The position numbers were made by a program, and so were the translations under genes. Positions 8,577 through 17,214 of a stretch of DNA of 64,000 bases are shown piece after piece. This stretch comes from JBFGCT01 sp963825565 (GTDB lineage Bacteria; Actinomycetota; Acidimicrobiia; Acidimicrobiales; Ilumatobacteraceae), in contig CAWGTW010000012.1 of assembly GCA_963825565.1 (NCBI GenBank), positions 124,001 through 188,000 on the forward strand, in the 5' to 3' direction. How positions within the stretch are numbered: position 1 is the stretch's first letter; each line of letters opens with the position of its first letter. The notes beneath the pieces were generated by a model. That model was not told the DNA's origin and made no database searches. It was given only the letters and a program-made list of their open reading frames with translations.

Positions 8577-10352
8577 GTGAGCCGGCGTCCGAGCAACGCG
8601 CTCAGGTTGCACCGGGTGCTCTCCGTCGCCATGCTCGTCGCCCTCGCGGCGTGCGCCGGGCCGGGTGGCGGGGAAGCTGGCCCTCCCGATCCTTCCGACG
8701 CGGGTGATCCATCCGACGAGCCAACGGCGGCGACCGAAGCGCCGACGGTCACCGAGGTGACCCCGGACGACGCCAGCCACCTGCGCCGGAACAGCAAGCC
8801 GCGACCGGTCCCCGACCTCGGCGACCCGCCGGGCTGGACCGACCCGGCAGGTGCCACGGTGCGGTTCGTCGATGTCACCGAGGCGGCCGGCATCGACGTG
8901 ACGTTCGATTCCGCGCTCGACGTGGCGATCGTCCGGGACACGGCGATCATGATGGGCGGCGTCGGCACGGGCGACTTCGACGGCGACGGCGACATCGACC
9001 TGTTCGTGCTCGGCGGTGGCAACGAGCGCGACTCGTTGCTGGTCAACGACGGCACGGGGGTGTTCACCGACGTCACCGAGGCGGCGGGGCTGGCCGAACC
9101 ACACCTCGGGTCGAGCGTCGCGGTCGGCGACTACGACAGCGACGGCGACCTCGACCTGTACGTGGCCAGCCAGGGCACGCCCGAGACCGGCGCGGTCACC
9201 GGCGCCAACCGGCTGTACCGCAACAACGGCGACCTGACGTTCACCGACGTCGCCACCGAGGCCGGCGTGGCCACGACCAGCCTCGAGGTCCCCGACGGGT
9301 TCGGGGCGGCGTTCGGCGACATCGACCTCGACGGCGACCTCGACCTGTTCGTCGCCGGCTGGCAGCGCGACGCGCTCGGCAGCCGCATGTTCGAGAACGA
9401 GGGCGACGGCACGTTCACCGACGTCACCGAGGCGATCGGCTTCGTCGACGACGGGGTCCGCGGGTTCGCCCCGTGCCTGGTCGACATGACCGGCGACTTC
9501 CTGCCCGAGCTGCTGCTCGTCGCCGACTTCGGCACGAGCCAGTACTACGCCAACAACGGCCCGGACGGGTTCACCGAGCTCACCGAGCGAGCGGGGCTCG
9601 GCCTGGAGTGGAGCGGGATGGGGACCGCGATCGGCGACGTCGACAACAACGGCCTGCTCGACTGGTACGTCACCGCGATCGCCGACAAGGAGGCCTCGGG
9701 CCGGGGGACCGGCAACAAGCTCTACCTCAACCAGGGCGGCAACGAGTTCGACGAGGTCGCCGAGGCCGCCGGTGTCGACGACGGCGGGTGGGGCTGGGGG
9801 GCGGTCGCGGTCGACGTCAACCACGACGGCTGGCTCGACCTGATCGAGACCAACGGCTGGGATCTCCCCGCGTACGTCGGCAACCTGTCCAAGACCTGGA
9901 TCAACGACGGCCGCGGCGGGTTCACCGACGTCGCCGCCGAGGCCGGGCCGCTGCACAACCGCCATGGTCTGGGCGTGGTCCAGTTCGATCTGGAGGGCGA
10001 CGGCGACCAGGACCTCGCGATCACCGCCAGCAACGATCGCTTCGAGGTGTACCGCAACGAGCTGAGCGGCCCGGCGACGTCGTGGCTGCGGGTGTTCCTC
10101 GACACGAGCGCCGTTCCCGGGTTGGCCCCGAACGGCATCGGGGCGATGGTCCGGGCCACCGTCGGCGACCAGCGGTTCACCCGCACGATCGGCGGGTGCG
10201 CGAACTACAACTCGACCAGCGAGCTCTCGGCGCACTTCGGGCTGGGCGCCGCGACCGTCGTCGATCAGCTCGTCGTCGAGTGGCCGAACGGCGAGACGAC
10301 CGTCCTCGACGACGTCCCCGTCGACCAGACCCTCACCATCACTGCCCCCTGA
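8577..10352 (+). CDS. FG-GAP/VCBS repeat lipoprotein with ASPIC/UnbV C-terminal domain
   Basis: About 591 residues. The GTG at 8577 gives a lipoprotein signal peptide ending in LAAC, followed by a Pro/Thr/Asp-rich linker. From about residue 90 there are repeated calcium-binding-like motifs D-x-D-x-D-x-D (FDGDGDIDLF, YDSDGDLDLY, IDLDGDLDLF, VDNNGLLDWY, VNHDGWLDLI), each paired with an N-[DNE]-G-x-G-x-FTDV blade strand. This indicates a beta-propeller of FG-GAP type. The last 90 residues (GARVRA-like strand, GGCANYNSTSE, VVEWPNGETT) match the ASPIC/UnbV domain that ends the CRTAC1 family. Likely a surface-anchored binding protein; ligand unknown. Three copies of the 37-bp element follow it. Confidence 0.88.
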   Translation: MSRRPSNALRLHRVLSVAMLVALAACAGPGGGEAGPPDPSDAGDPSDEPTAATEAPTVTEVTPDDASHLRRNSKPRPVPDLGDPPGWTDPAGATVRFVDVTEAAGIDVTFDSALDVAIVRDTAIMMGGVGTGDFDGDGDIDLFVLGGGNERDSLLVNDGTGVFTDVTEAAGLAEPHLGSSVAVGDYDSDGDLDLYVASQGTPETGAVTGANRLYRNNGDLTFTDVATEAGVATTSLEVPDGFGAAFGDIDLDGDLDLFVAGWQRDALGSRMFENEGDGTFTDVTEAIGFVDDGVRGFAPCLVDMTGDFLPELLLVADFGTSQYYANNGPDGFTELTERAGLGLEWSGMGTAIGDVDNNGLLDWYVTAIADKEASGRGTGNKLYLNQGGNEFDEVAEAAGVDDGGWGWGAVAVDVNHDGWLDLIETNGWDLPAYVGNLSKTWINDGRGGFTDVAAEAGPLHNRHGLGVVQFDLEGDGDQDLAITASNDRFEVYRNELSGPATSWLRVFLDTSAVPGLAPNGIGAMVRATVGDQRFTRTIGGCANYNSTSELSAHFGLGAATVVDQLVVEWPNGETTVLDDVPVDQTLTITAP

Positions 10353-10379
10353 CACGCCTCCCCGGCCCATCAGGTCCGT

Positions 10380-10416
10380 GTGACCGAACAGCGCAACGCT
10401 CGACGTTTTCGGTCAC
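10380..10416. repeat. 37-bp inverted-end element, copy 1
   Basis: The 37 bp begin GTGACCGAA and end TTCGGTCAC, a perfect 9-bp inverted pair around a 19-bp core. It lies 28 bp after the stop of the FG-GAP gene and is the first of three copies in a row between convergent genes. Confidence 0.85.
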
Positions 10417-10441
10417 GCCAATCGCGGCCACACAAGTACGG

Positions 10442-10478
10442 GTGACCGAACAGCGCAACCGTCGACGTCTTCGGTCAC
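10442..10478. repeat. 37-bp inverted-end element, copy 2
   Basis: Same 9-bp arms and same total length as copy 1. The 19-bp core differs from copy 1 at only a few bases and is identical to that of copy 3 (10510-10546). Confidence 0.85.
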
Positions 10479-10509
10479 ACAACGCTCGACGGCACGCCTT
10501 CAGGTCGGT

Positions 10510-10546
10510 GTGACCGAACAGCGCAACCGTCGACGTCTTCGGTCAC
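10510..10546. repeat. 37-bp inverted-end element, copy 3
   Basis: Same arms and length, with a core identical to copy 2. The three copies start 62 and 68 bp apart. As RNA each would form a 9-bp hairpin, so they could end transcription from both convergent neighbours. Confidence 0.85.
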
Positions 10547-10585
10547 ACACATCGCTGCCGCAGTGGGCGGGTGCGAGCGGGGAGA

Positions 10586-11125
10586 TCAGGGCGTGTCGCG
10601 GTCGACCGGAGCTTCGGGGGCTGCCGGGACTGCGCGGGCGTCACCGGCATCGGCCGCAGCGGCCGACGAACCGGGCACGTCCTCGTCGATCGGCGCCGAC
10701 CGAGCTTGCGCGTCGGCGGCGGAGGCGACCGCATCGGGAACCGGTGCGATACCGGAGTCGCTGTCGACCCCGGTCTCGGCGGGTGCCGGACGGGCCGCAT
10801 CGGCGATGACCGGATTCGGGCCGGCGGCAGGATCGGGTCCGCCGCGGCCGTTGTCGACCGCCGAGGCCGCACTCGGCGCAGGCCGGGCCTGCGGAACACC
10901 CTGGACGGCCCCTCCGGCGCGGCCGTCCTCGACTGCGACGGGGGCGTCGGACTCGGTCGCAGCGCCGGGCACCGCATCCGGGCTCCGTCCGTCGCTGCTG
11001 TCTCCCTGCGCCGCGCCGATGCCGGCACCCACGGCGAGCACCGATCCGGTCAACGCGACAACGATCGCGCCCCGCCGCGCGGGGCGTGCAATCCGGCCCA
11101 GCTTGTGAGTCATCGACTTCCTCAT
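10586..11125 (-). CDS. Small secreted Ala/Asp/Pro-rich protein of unknown function
   Basis: 179 residues from the ATG at 11125, which has a purine-rich GAGGGA just upstream. The frame is open further up to 11227 but a methionine-rich leader there has no signal-peptide character. The chosen N-terminus is basic (MRKSMTHKLGRIARPARRG) and runs into a hydrophobic helix (IVVALTGSVLAVGAGIGAA), a plausible Sec signal peptide or membrane anchor. The rest is low-complexity and rich in Ala, Pro, Asp, Gly and Val with no Cys, probably disordered. I do not recognise a family. Confidence 0.55.
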   Translation of the reverse strand: MRKSMTHKLGRIARPARRGAIVVALTGSVLAVGAGIGAAQGDSSDGRSPDAVPGAATESDAPVAVEDGRAGGAVQGVPQARPAPSAASAVDNGRGGPDPAAGPNPVIADAARPAPAETGVDSDSGIAPVPDAVASAADAQARSAPIDEDVPGSSAAAADAGDARAVPAAPEAPVDRDTP

Positions 11126-11260
11126 TCCCTCGTGCCTCCCCATGACGGCAAACATCCTGCGTTCCGGATCGCCTCGGTCCGGTACTCCCGCAAACCATAC
11201 ACGACCTGCGACGGCCGTGCCTGACAAAATGGCCGGATCACGCCGATACCCCGTGTCGAC

Positions 11261-11785
11261 CTACTCGCCGGACCCGTCGGTCGGGCTCGGCGCACCGGTG
11301 TCGCCAGGCTGTTCCGGCGGAGTGGGAACGGTCGACGCCACTCCCGATCCCGGCGTCTCCAGCGGCGCCCCCGCCCCGAGTTCGGCGGCGCCGGCGAGCA
11401 GGGTGAGACCGTCGAGCAGGCCGGCATTGGCAGCCCGGACGGCGAGATCGAAGCACTCCGGCCGGGCGTCCATCGCGAAGGTGATCGTCCGCTGCTCGAC
11501 CACGAGGGCGGCGAACAAGTTGGCGCTCGGCTCGTTGGCGTCGGCGTTGATCTGGCTGAGGTTCGCACTCGCCCCGTCGACCACCGATTGGGCTTCGGCG
11601 CAGTCGACCTCCGAGACGGTCGGCGATGGCGACCCGGCCTCCGTCGAGTCGTCGACCTCCGTGATGGTCGTGGCAGGCGGTGAATCGGCCTCGTTCGAAC
11701 CGTCGGCCGCCCGCCCCACGACCACGCCGACGACGATGCCGACCACCAGTACCCCGATCAGCGAGACGATCACCCGGCGGTCCAT
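11261..11785 (-). CDS. Membrane-anchored hypothetical protein
   Basis: 174 residues from the ATG at 11785. A single N-terminal transmembrane helix (IVSLIGVLVVGIVVGVVVG) follows MDRRV, so the bulk should lie outside the membrane. A Ser/Thr/Pro/Glu-rich linker leads to a compact region of about 90 residues with two cysteines (VDCAEAQ and RPECFDLA), which may form a disulfide, and a region predicted to be helical (ANLSQINADANEPSANLFAAL). The C-terminal 40 residues are Pro/Gly-rich. No family recognised. Its position next to another small exported protein on the same strand suggests a shared envelope location. Confidence 0.6.
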   Translation of the reverse strand: MDRRVIVSLIGVLVVGIVVGVVVGRAADGSNEADSPPATTITEVDDSTEAGSPSPTVSEVDCAEAQSVVDGASANLSQINADANEPSANLFAALVVEQRTITFAMDARPECFDLAVRAANAGLLDGLTLLAGAAELGAGAPLETPGSGVASTVPTPPEQPGDTGAPSPTDGSGE

Positions 11786-12148
11786 CGTCGGGCGAATGTA
11801 GCTGCAACGACGGGTCCAGCCCGCATCATCGACCCGTCGCCGCGCCCGATCGCGTGACCGCGGATCACCGACCCGCCCCGCCCGACCCGGCCGCACCCCG
11901 CCCCGCGATGCCGGCCGCGCCCCGCCCCGCCCGACCCGGCCGCGGTCGGCGGTCGGTTCGCCCGACCGACCGGGACCAAAGTCCCTCTTGAAATCCGCGG
12001 CCGACGGCGCGAGCATGCTTCTGGGTCCGTGAGATGTCCAACAGGGGTCCAGCGTCGAACGGCTTCCGGGCCGGCTCGGTCGACTGATCCAAGCCTCGCC
12101 CCGCAACGGGCGACATTCTCACGGACCCGAATCGCGCCCGCACACCGT
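11786..12148. other. GC-rich stretch without a convincing gene
   Basis: About 360 bp between two minus-strand genes. It contains a 20-bp perfect direct repeat (11875-11894 and 11924-11943) within a C-rich, pyrimidine-skewed run. The open frames here are C-rich shadows with no start signal or protein character. Confidence 0.5.
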
Positions 12149-12826
12149 TCACGGAGCGCCGCGGATCGAGCGTCGCACCAGCGGCCGCGGGCCGTACAGC
12201 AAGAGGACGTCGCCGTCGATGAGATCGATGTCGACCGGCGACGACCCGATGTAGCGATCGCCCTGCCTGACGCCGAGCACCACGCAGCCGGGAAACGCCT
12301 CGGCGAGGCCGTGCAGGCTGCGCGGGGCGTCATCGGGTCGACCGACCACGGGGAGCGCGCCGACGATGTAGTCGCCGCCGACCACCAGCAGTTCGTCGAT
12401 GTCGTCGGCGATCACGGGCGCCAACCGTCGCTGCGCATAACGCCGACCGACGACCGCCAGCCGGCGCTGCACCGGCCGGTTGCTCACCGCCAGTACGAGG
12501 AGCAGGAGTCCGGACAAGGCGACGAGCGTGCGCTCGGTCGTCGAACCGGGACCCGGCGCGATCAGCCCCACGAGCACGGTGACGACGAGGGTCGGCGTGC
12601 CGAGGTTGCCGACGAACATCGTCGTGGCGATGATCCGCCGCCGCGCCGGGTGGTTGACCACGTTCTCCGCCTCCGTCGTGGTGAAACCGGCGCCACTGAA
12701 CGCGGAGCGGGCCTGGAACCTGGCGATCTCAGGTGGGGTCCCCGTGGCGATCAGCGCGCCGGCGGCGAGTTGGGTGAACGCGAGCGTGATCGAGGCGACC
12801 ACGAGAAACGTGGCGACGGCGTACAT
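12149..12826 (-). CDS. Membrane protein with TrkA-C-like domain
   Basis: 225 residues from the ATG at 12826; the frame extends to 12904 but the leader there is not membrane-like. Two hydrophobic segments near the N-terminus and another pair around residues 75-125 flank charged loops. The C-terminal 75 residues (LHGLAEAFPGCVVLGVRQGDRYIG, then DIDLIDGDVLLLYGP) match the RCK/TrkA-C ligand-binding fold that regulates potassium and other ion transporters. It may be a small membrane-bound regulator or a channel-like protein rather than a full Trk/Kch transporter. It is divergent from the oxidoreductase gene at 12952. Confidence 0.65.
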   Translation of the reverse strand: MYAVATFLVVASITLAFTQLAAGALIATGTPPEIARFQARSAFSGAGFTTTEAENVVNHPARRRIIATTMFVGNLGTPTLVVTVLVGLIAPGPGSTTERTLVALSGLLLLVLAVSNRPVQRRLAVVGRRYAQRRLAPVIADDIDELLVVGGDYIVGALPVVGRPDDAPRSLHGLAEAFPGCVVLGVRQGDRYIGSSPVDIDLIDGDVLLLYGPRPLVRRSIRGAP

Positions 12827-12951
12827 GGTCGCAGTTTCCCAGAACGGGCCAATCGTTCCCGTACCATCGGCCACGCCCGGCCACAACCGGCCACACGCGG
12901 TCATGCCCGGTCACCGTGGCCGACCACGACGGCCGCTTCGAAGGAGCCCCC

Positions 12952-14166
12952 ATGGACACGAACCCGGTGATCGAGATGCTCGGACGGCGGTTGCGGCTCG
13001 CCGTGATCGGCGGCGGGCCTGGCAGCTTCATCGGCGCGATGCACCGCACCGCGGCGCGGCTCGACGATCGGTACGAACTGGTCGCCGGCGCACTGTCGTC
13101 CGACGAAGGACGGTCGCGGGCCGCGGCAACCGCGATCGGGATCGATCCCGCTCGGGCGTATCCGGACGCACTCGAGCTGATCGACGGCGAGTCCCGCCGG
13201 GACGACCCCGCCGACGTCGTGGCGATCATGACCCCGAACGACAGCCACCACCGGTACGTCCTCGCTGCGCTCGACCTGGGCTTCGACGTGATCTGCGACA
13301 AGCCGATCACCAACACCCTCGCCGAGGCGATCGAGGTCGTCGACCGTGTCGAATCGACCGGGCTCGTGTTCTGCCTGACCCACAACTACACCGGGTACCC
13401 GATGGTCCGCCAGGCCCGGGCGATGGTTGCCGACGGGCGGGTCGGCACGATCCGGCTGGTGCAGGTCGAGTACGTGCAGGGCGGCAAGGCCGACGAGATC
13501 GACCCGCCCGCCGATGGTGCACTCCCCTGGCGGTACGACCCCGTTCGCGGCGGGCCATCGCTCGTGATGGGCGACATCGGGACGCACGCCCACAACCTGG
13601 TGCGGTTCGTGAGCGGCCTGGAGGTCGACGAGGTCGCAGCCGAGGTCGGCCATGTCGTGCCAGGGCGCCTGGTCGACGACTACGCCGGAGCGATGCTGCG
13701 CTTCGACAACGGCGCCCGCGGCAGCTTCTGGGTCACCCAGGCCGCAGCCGGGGTGGAGAACTGCCTCCGGCTCCGGGTGTCGGGCACTCGCGGAAGCCTG
13801 GAGTGGGCGCAGGAGCAGCCGACCGCACTGGCCTTCAAGCCGCTCGACGGACCCGTCGAGCTGCGCACCCCGAACGGCCCCGGCACGCTGCCGCTCGCCG
13901 CACGCGCCAGCCGGATCGTCGCCGGCCACCCCGAGGGGTTCCACGAGGGCTTCGCCAACCTGTACTCCGACGCCGCGGAGGCGATTGCCGCCCGGCGCGC
14001 CGGGCGCACCGCCGATCCGATGGCGCTGCACTTCCCGACCGCGCGCGACGGTGCGATCGGCGTCGCGTTCGTCGAGGCTGCGGTGGCGTCGAGCCGGGCC
14101 GGCGGCGCGTGGACCGACGCGTTGGGACCGTGTCGGTCCCGCCCGGCCGTTCGACCTCCGCGGTAG
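12952..14166 (+). CDS. Gfo/Idh/MocA family NAD(P)-dependent oxidoreductase
   Basis: 404 residues from the ATG at 12952, preceded by GAAGGAG at a good distance. The Rossmann start is LRLAVIGGGPGSFIGAMHRTAA. The motif CDKPITNT (about residues 115-122) carries the Lys expected in the E/D-KP signature of this family. Next comes the C-terminal alpha/beta domain, with GDIGTHAHNLVRFV, whose D and H residues usually take part in catalysis. These enzymes oxidise or reduce sugars, inositols or related polyols. The substrate is unknown. A pair of 47-bp elements follows the stop codon. Confidence 0.9.
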   Translation: MDTNPVIEMLGRRLRLAVIGGGPGSFIGAMHRTAARLDDRYELVAGALSSDEGRSRAAATAIGIDPARAYPDALELIDGESRRDDPADVVAIMTPNDSHHRYVLAALDLGFDVICDKPITNTLAEAIEVVDRVESTGLVFCLTHNYTGYPMVRQARAMVADGRVGTIRLVQVEYVQGGKADEIDPPADGALPWRYDPVRGGPSLVMGDIGTHAHNLVRFVSGLEVDEVAAEVGHVVPGRLVDDYAGAMLRFDNGARGSFWVTQAAAGVENCLRLRVSGTRGSLEWAQEQPTALAFKPLDGPVELRTPNGPGTLPLAARASRIVAGHPEGFHEGFANLYSDAAEAIAARRAGRTADPMALHFPTARDGAIGVAFVEAAVASSRAGGAWTDALGPCRSRPAVRPPR

Positions 14167-14185
14167 CCCCACGCCGCACGATCAC

Positions 14186-14232
14186 GTCTCGGCGTGATCG
14201 GCCCCGGCACCCGGGACCCACCACACCGAGAC
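14186..14232. repeat. 47-bp inverted-end element, family 2, copy 1
   Basis: Starts GTCTCGG and ends CCGAGAC, exactly 47 bp. It is part of a longer direct repeat (14175-14232 repeated at 14269-14326) that also holds a small palindrome, GATCACG-TCTCGG-CGTGATC, overlapping the left end. Confidence 0.8.
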
Positions 14233-14279
14233 CGCGCGGGGCGCGACGCGGACCATCACCGGACGCAGCGCACGATCAC

Positions 14280-14326
14280 GTCTCGGCGTGATCGGCCCCG
14301 GCACCCGGGACCCACGACACCGAGAC
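14280..14326. repeat. 47-bp inverted-end element, family 2, copy 2
   Basis: Exactly 47 bp, offset 94 bp from copy 1 and nearly identical to it. It lies upstream of the capA-like gene at 14379, so it is in that gene's leader or promoter region as well as downstream of the oxidoreductase gene. Confidence 0.8.
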
Positions 14327-14378
14327 CCGCGCCGGGCGAACGCGAGCGACGCGGCGGTGACACCCCTCCGAGCCGGCG

Positions 14379-15572
14379 ATGACCTCTACGATCGCGGCCA
14401 TCGCACGACCGACGACGAAATCCTGGTGGACCGCGCTCGGCGCCGTCCTCCTGCTGGCCACGACCGGCGCGCTCGCCGACGCCGCCGGGTCCGGCGGGCG
14501 GAGCGAGCCGGCGCAGGTGAGCGAGGGCGCCGGGCGGGCGGGTCCGCCCCGCTGGTTCACCGTCGTCGCCACCGGCGACACGCTGATCCAGTACCGGGTG
14601 CGGCAGGTAGCGGCAGCGGCCGGCGCGCGCAGCGGCGTGCGGTACGACTTCGGACCGATGTTCGCACCGATCGCGCCGGTCATCGCCGCGGCCGACCTCG
14701 CGATCTGCAACATGGAGACACCGATCAGCCGGCCGGGCGGGGCGGTCGGGGCGGTCGGCCAGTCGCCGTACGGCGGCAGCCTGCTCGTCGCCCCATACGA
14801 GGTCGCGGCCGGACTGCGCAGTGTCGGCTTCGATCGCTGCTCGACGGCGACGAACCACAGTTACGACCTCGGTGCCTCGGGGATCGCGACGACGATCGAG
14901 GCGCTCGCCGCCCACGGCATCACTGCGACCGGAACGGCCCGCACGTACGCCGAGTCGATCGACACCGTGTTCGACGTCAACGGCGTCACCGTCGCCCACC
15001 TCTCGTTCACCACCGATTCGAACACCTACCTGCCGTCCGAGCTCTGGCGGGTCAACCGCACGCGCGACCCACTGCTGATCGCCGGCCGTGTCGACGCCGC
15101 ACGACAGGCGGGCGCCGAGGTTGTGCTGGTCAGCCTGCACTTGCTCAAAGAGCAGCTGGCCGGCCCGATCGGCTACGACCGCGACCTCGTGACCCGGATG
15201 ACCGCGGCGGCCGACATCGACGCGGTGATCATGCACGGCCCGCACGTGGTGCAACCGTTCGAGTGGGTCAACGGGTCGGCGGTGTGGTGGAGCCTCGGCA
15301 ACTTCGTCTCCGACATGGGTCCACCGTCGACCGGTCGCTACTCCAGCCCGTACACGAGCGACGGGCTCGTCGCCCACATCGGGTTCCGCGAGACGTCCCC
15401 GGGAGAATTCGAGGCCCGACCGATGTCGATCGCGCTGTGCAACGACTTCGCCGACCGCACCGTGCGAGCGTCCGTGCTCGGCCTCGCGCGCACCGACATC
15501 TCGACTCGCGTGCGCAACGAGCTGACCGACTGCCTGGCCCGCACGCGCACCCGCGTGCCGGCCGCCATCTAG
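14379..15572 (+). CDS. CapA-family (poly-gamma-glutamate synthesis type) metallophosphatase-like protein
   Basis: 397 residues with an N-terminal signal-anchor (WWTALGAVLLLATTGALADA). The family motifs appear in order: VVATGDTLI (about residue 64), a DLAICNMETPI block (about 110), STATNHSYDLGASGI (about 160), LSFTTDSNTYLP, VVLVSLHLLKE, MHGPHVVQPFEW (about 290) and WWSLGNFVSDMG. These are the metal-binding positions of the calcineurin-like CapA/PGA_cap fold. Members are required for synthesis or anchoring of poly-gamma-glutamate capsules, though many act on other envelope polymers. No capB/capC genes are nearby, so a true PGA capsule role is unproven. The domain is expected outside the membrane. 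Confidence 0.85.
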   Translation: MTSTIAAIARPTTKSWWTALGAVLLLATTGALADAAGSGGRSEPAQVSEGAGRAGPPRWFTVVATGDTLIQYRVRQVAAAAGARSGVRYDFGPMFAPIAPVIAAADLAICNMETPISRPGGAVGAVGQSPYGGSLLVAPYEVAAGLRSVGFDRCSTATNHSYDLGASGIATTIEALAAHGITATGTARTYAESIDTVFDVNGVTVAHLSFTTDSNTYLPSELWRVNRTRDPLLIAGRVDAARQAGAEVVLVSLHLLKEQLAGPIGYDRDLVTRMTAAADIDAVIMHGPHVVQPFEWVNGSAVWWSLGNFVSDMGPPSTGRYSSPYTSDGLVAHIGFRETSPGEFEARPMSIALCNDFADRTVRASVLGLARTDISTRVRNELTDCLARTRTRVPAAI

Positions 15573-16076
15573 TGCCCTGACCGCAAACGTTTGCGATGTT
15601 CCATCGGCTCCGCCGCTCGCGGCGTTGCGGCTCCTCACCGTAGGGCAGGGCGACGCAGTCGTCGCCACGCCTTGCGAGCGACGCACCCGACTCGGCGTCG
15701 ACACCTCGAACTCACGACTCACGACACTAGGAGATCGCTGCGCGATGCTTGGCGAGGGTGCCTGGGTCGAGCGGCGGGATCGAGAGAACGGTGGGTGTGC
15801 ACGGCTCATCGGACCCGGACCGGGAACTCCTCGACGCGCAGGCACCGGTCGGTCATCTGGTGCACGCCGGGAGGAACGTGCTGAGCGATGCGGTTGCCGA
15901 GATCGGCTAGCACGCGCGCCAGCCGCAGGGCCGCAGGATTCGCGACGACCCGTCCGCACTGGCGTGATCCGAGGACGCCGCGACGCTCGATGCCCGGCGG
16001 TCGAGATCGGTGACACGGCGTGCTCAGCGGGCTCCACATGACGCGGCAGCAACGGTGACGGACACGACAGGAGAGA
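15573..16076. other. Long stretch without a confident gene
   Basis: About 500 bp between convergent genes. Apart from the palindrome at 15582-15595 I see no clear gene. A minus-strand frame with a stop at 15806 and a possible ATG at 16039 (77 residues) ends in a protein-like segment (RVLADLGNRIAQHV...MTDRCLRVEE) and could be the remnant of a gene, but its first half is not convincing. Confidence 0.4.
15582..15595. promoter_or_regulatory. Perfect 14-bp palindrome resembling a LacI/PurR-type operator
   Basis: CGCAAACGTTTGCG is a perfect palindrome with the central CG typical of LacI-family operators and close to the known PurR box. It sits 10 bp after the capA-like stop codon. No LacI-family gene lies in the window and no gene starts within several hundred bases downstream on the same strand. 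Confidence 0.4.
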
Positions 16077-16964
16077 TCACAGATAGCCGGAGGTCCCGGG
16101 CTTGTGGGCAGCGTCGTGGTCGGCGGCGTGGATGTCGCTCTGGGTGTGGCCGCCGAACATCTGTTGCAGTCGCCCCGCCCATTCGCCTGCGGTCCGCGCG
16201 ACGGTCGTGATCGTGAACTGCAGTTGCTCGGCGGTGAGCTGCTCGCCGAGCAACGACTCGTCGAACCAGATCGCCTCGTGCTGGGCATCGAGCGCAAAGC
16301 GTCCGAACACCAAGCCGAAGTTGAGCCGGGCGAGGAACAGGCCCAGCTCCGGCGACACGGTGATCCCGGCGTTGGTGATCGCGATGATCCGCACGACGGC
16401 GAACGCGCCTGGTACGACGCGCGGTGCGACGACCACGCGCACGTGGTCGGTGGCGTAGATGAAGTCCCCGTCGGTGTCCTGCTCGGGCCGATGCCCGATG
16501 AAGTCGGTGAGCAGCGCCCCGACGTGTCCGCGAAGCTCCTCGAGCTGGCGTGCCGCCTCGAACGCCGCCTGGTGGCTGCCGTGCACGAGGTTGATCGTGT
16601 CGCCCAGCTGCACGTCGAACACGGTCCGCAGCGTGTCGACGGCGATCCCGATCGCACGCTCGGGGTCGCTCGCTTCGATGACCCATGGCTCCATCGGCTG
16701 GGCCGGGTCGGCCGAGCGGAAACCGGCGTCGACCAGGCTCGTGCGCTTGGGGACCGGCAGCGGCGTCTGGGGCAGTCGGGGCGGGACGCGAACCTCGAGG
16801 ACCCCGGACTCGGTGCGCCCCACCTCGAGTGCCGTGAACGGGGCGCTCGGGGACCCGACCGTCACGTACTCGAAACGCTCCAGGCGTCCGACCTGATCGA
16901 GGAGGAACTCCCGTAGGGCGGCACGCAGTCCGGGCGGGTTCGCGTCCGGCGTGATCGTGGTCAT
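16077..16964 (-). CDS. Hypothetical protein with a YbjN/CesT-like (chaperone-type) C-terminal domain
   Basis: 295 residues from the ATG at 16964, preceded by GGGAGA. The N-terminal part has short beta-strand-like stretches around LERFEYVTVGSP and GVLEVRVPPRLPQTPLP. The middle (residues about 95-140) is helical. The C-terminal region (ISVSPELG-like start, FGLVFGRFALD, IWFDESLLGEQLTAEQL, VARTAGEWAGRLQQMFGG) has the strand-helix pattern of YbjN/type III chaperone-like folds found in actinobacterial proteins of unknown role. The assignment rests on pattern memory only. It has no signal peptide and is probably cytoplasmic. It lies downstream of the DUF3179 gene on the same strand, with two 47-bp elements between them. 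Confidence 0.55.
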   Translation of the reverse strand: MTTITPDANPPGLRAALREFLLDQVGRLERFEYVTVGSPSAPFTALEVGRTESGVLEVRVPPRLPQTPLPVPKRTSLVDAGFRSADPAQPMEPWVIEASDPERAIGIAVDTLRTVFDVQLGDTINLVHGSHQAAFEAARQLEELRGHVGALLTDFIGHRPEQDTDGDFIYATDHVRVVVAPRVVPGAFAVVRIIAITNAGITVSPELGLFLARLNFGLVFGRFALDAQHEAIWFDESLLGEQLTAEQLQFTITTVARTAGEWAGRLQQMFGGHTQSDIHAADHDAAHKPGTSGYL

Positions 16965-17069
16965 CGTTGGTTCTCCCGGCGGTCGATGGTCTGCAGGTGC
17001 TGCCCGATCCTGGCACTTCGGCGCGACGGTGACGCGCGCGGCCGACCGCGCGCAGCCGCCTCGCGCGCG

Positions 17070-17116
17070 GTCTCGGTGCGAACCGTCCCGGAAAGCGGTA
17101 CCAACGACGCCGAGAC
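17070..17116. repeat. 47-bp inverted-end element, family 2, copy 3
   Basis: GTCTCGG at 17070-17076 and CCGAGAC at 17110-17116 give exactly 47 bp, as in the copies near 14.2 kb, but the core sequence is different. It is embedded in a 70-bp direct repeat (17048-17116 and 17142-17211). Confidence 0.8.
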
Positions 17117-17164
17117 CGCGAACGGGCGCACGCGAGGCGCACGCGCAGCCGCCTCGCGCACGCG

Positions 17165-17211
17165 GTCTCGGTGCGAACCGTCCCGGAAAGCGGAACCAAC
17201 GACGCCGAGAC
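17165..17211. repeat. 47-bp inverted-end element, family 2, copy 4
   Basis: Exactly 47 bp, 95 bp downstream of copy 3 and differing from it by about one base in the core. It ends 3 bp before the stop codon of the DUF3179 gene, on the side where that gene's transcript would end. Confidence 0.8.
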
Positions 17212-17214
17212 AGG

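Noticed and set aside
10380..10546. The three 37-bp repeats as a CRISPR array
   Set aside because: Only three units, the gaps (25 and 31 bp) are not unique spacers of constant size, other copies are far away, and no cas genes are present.
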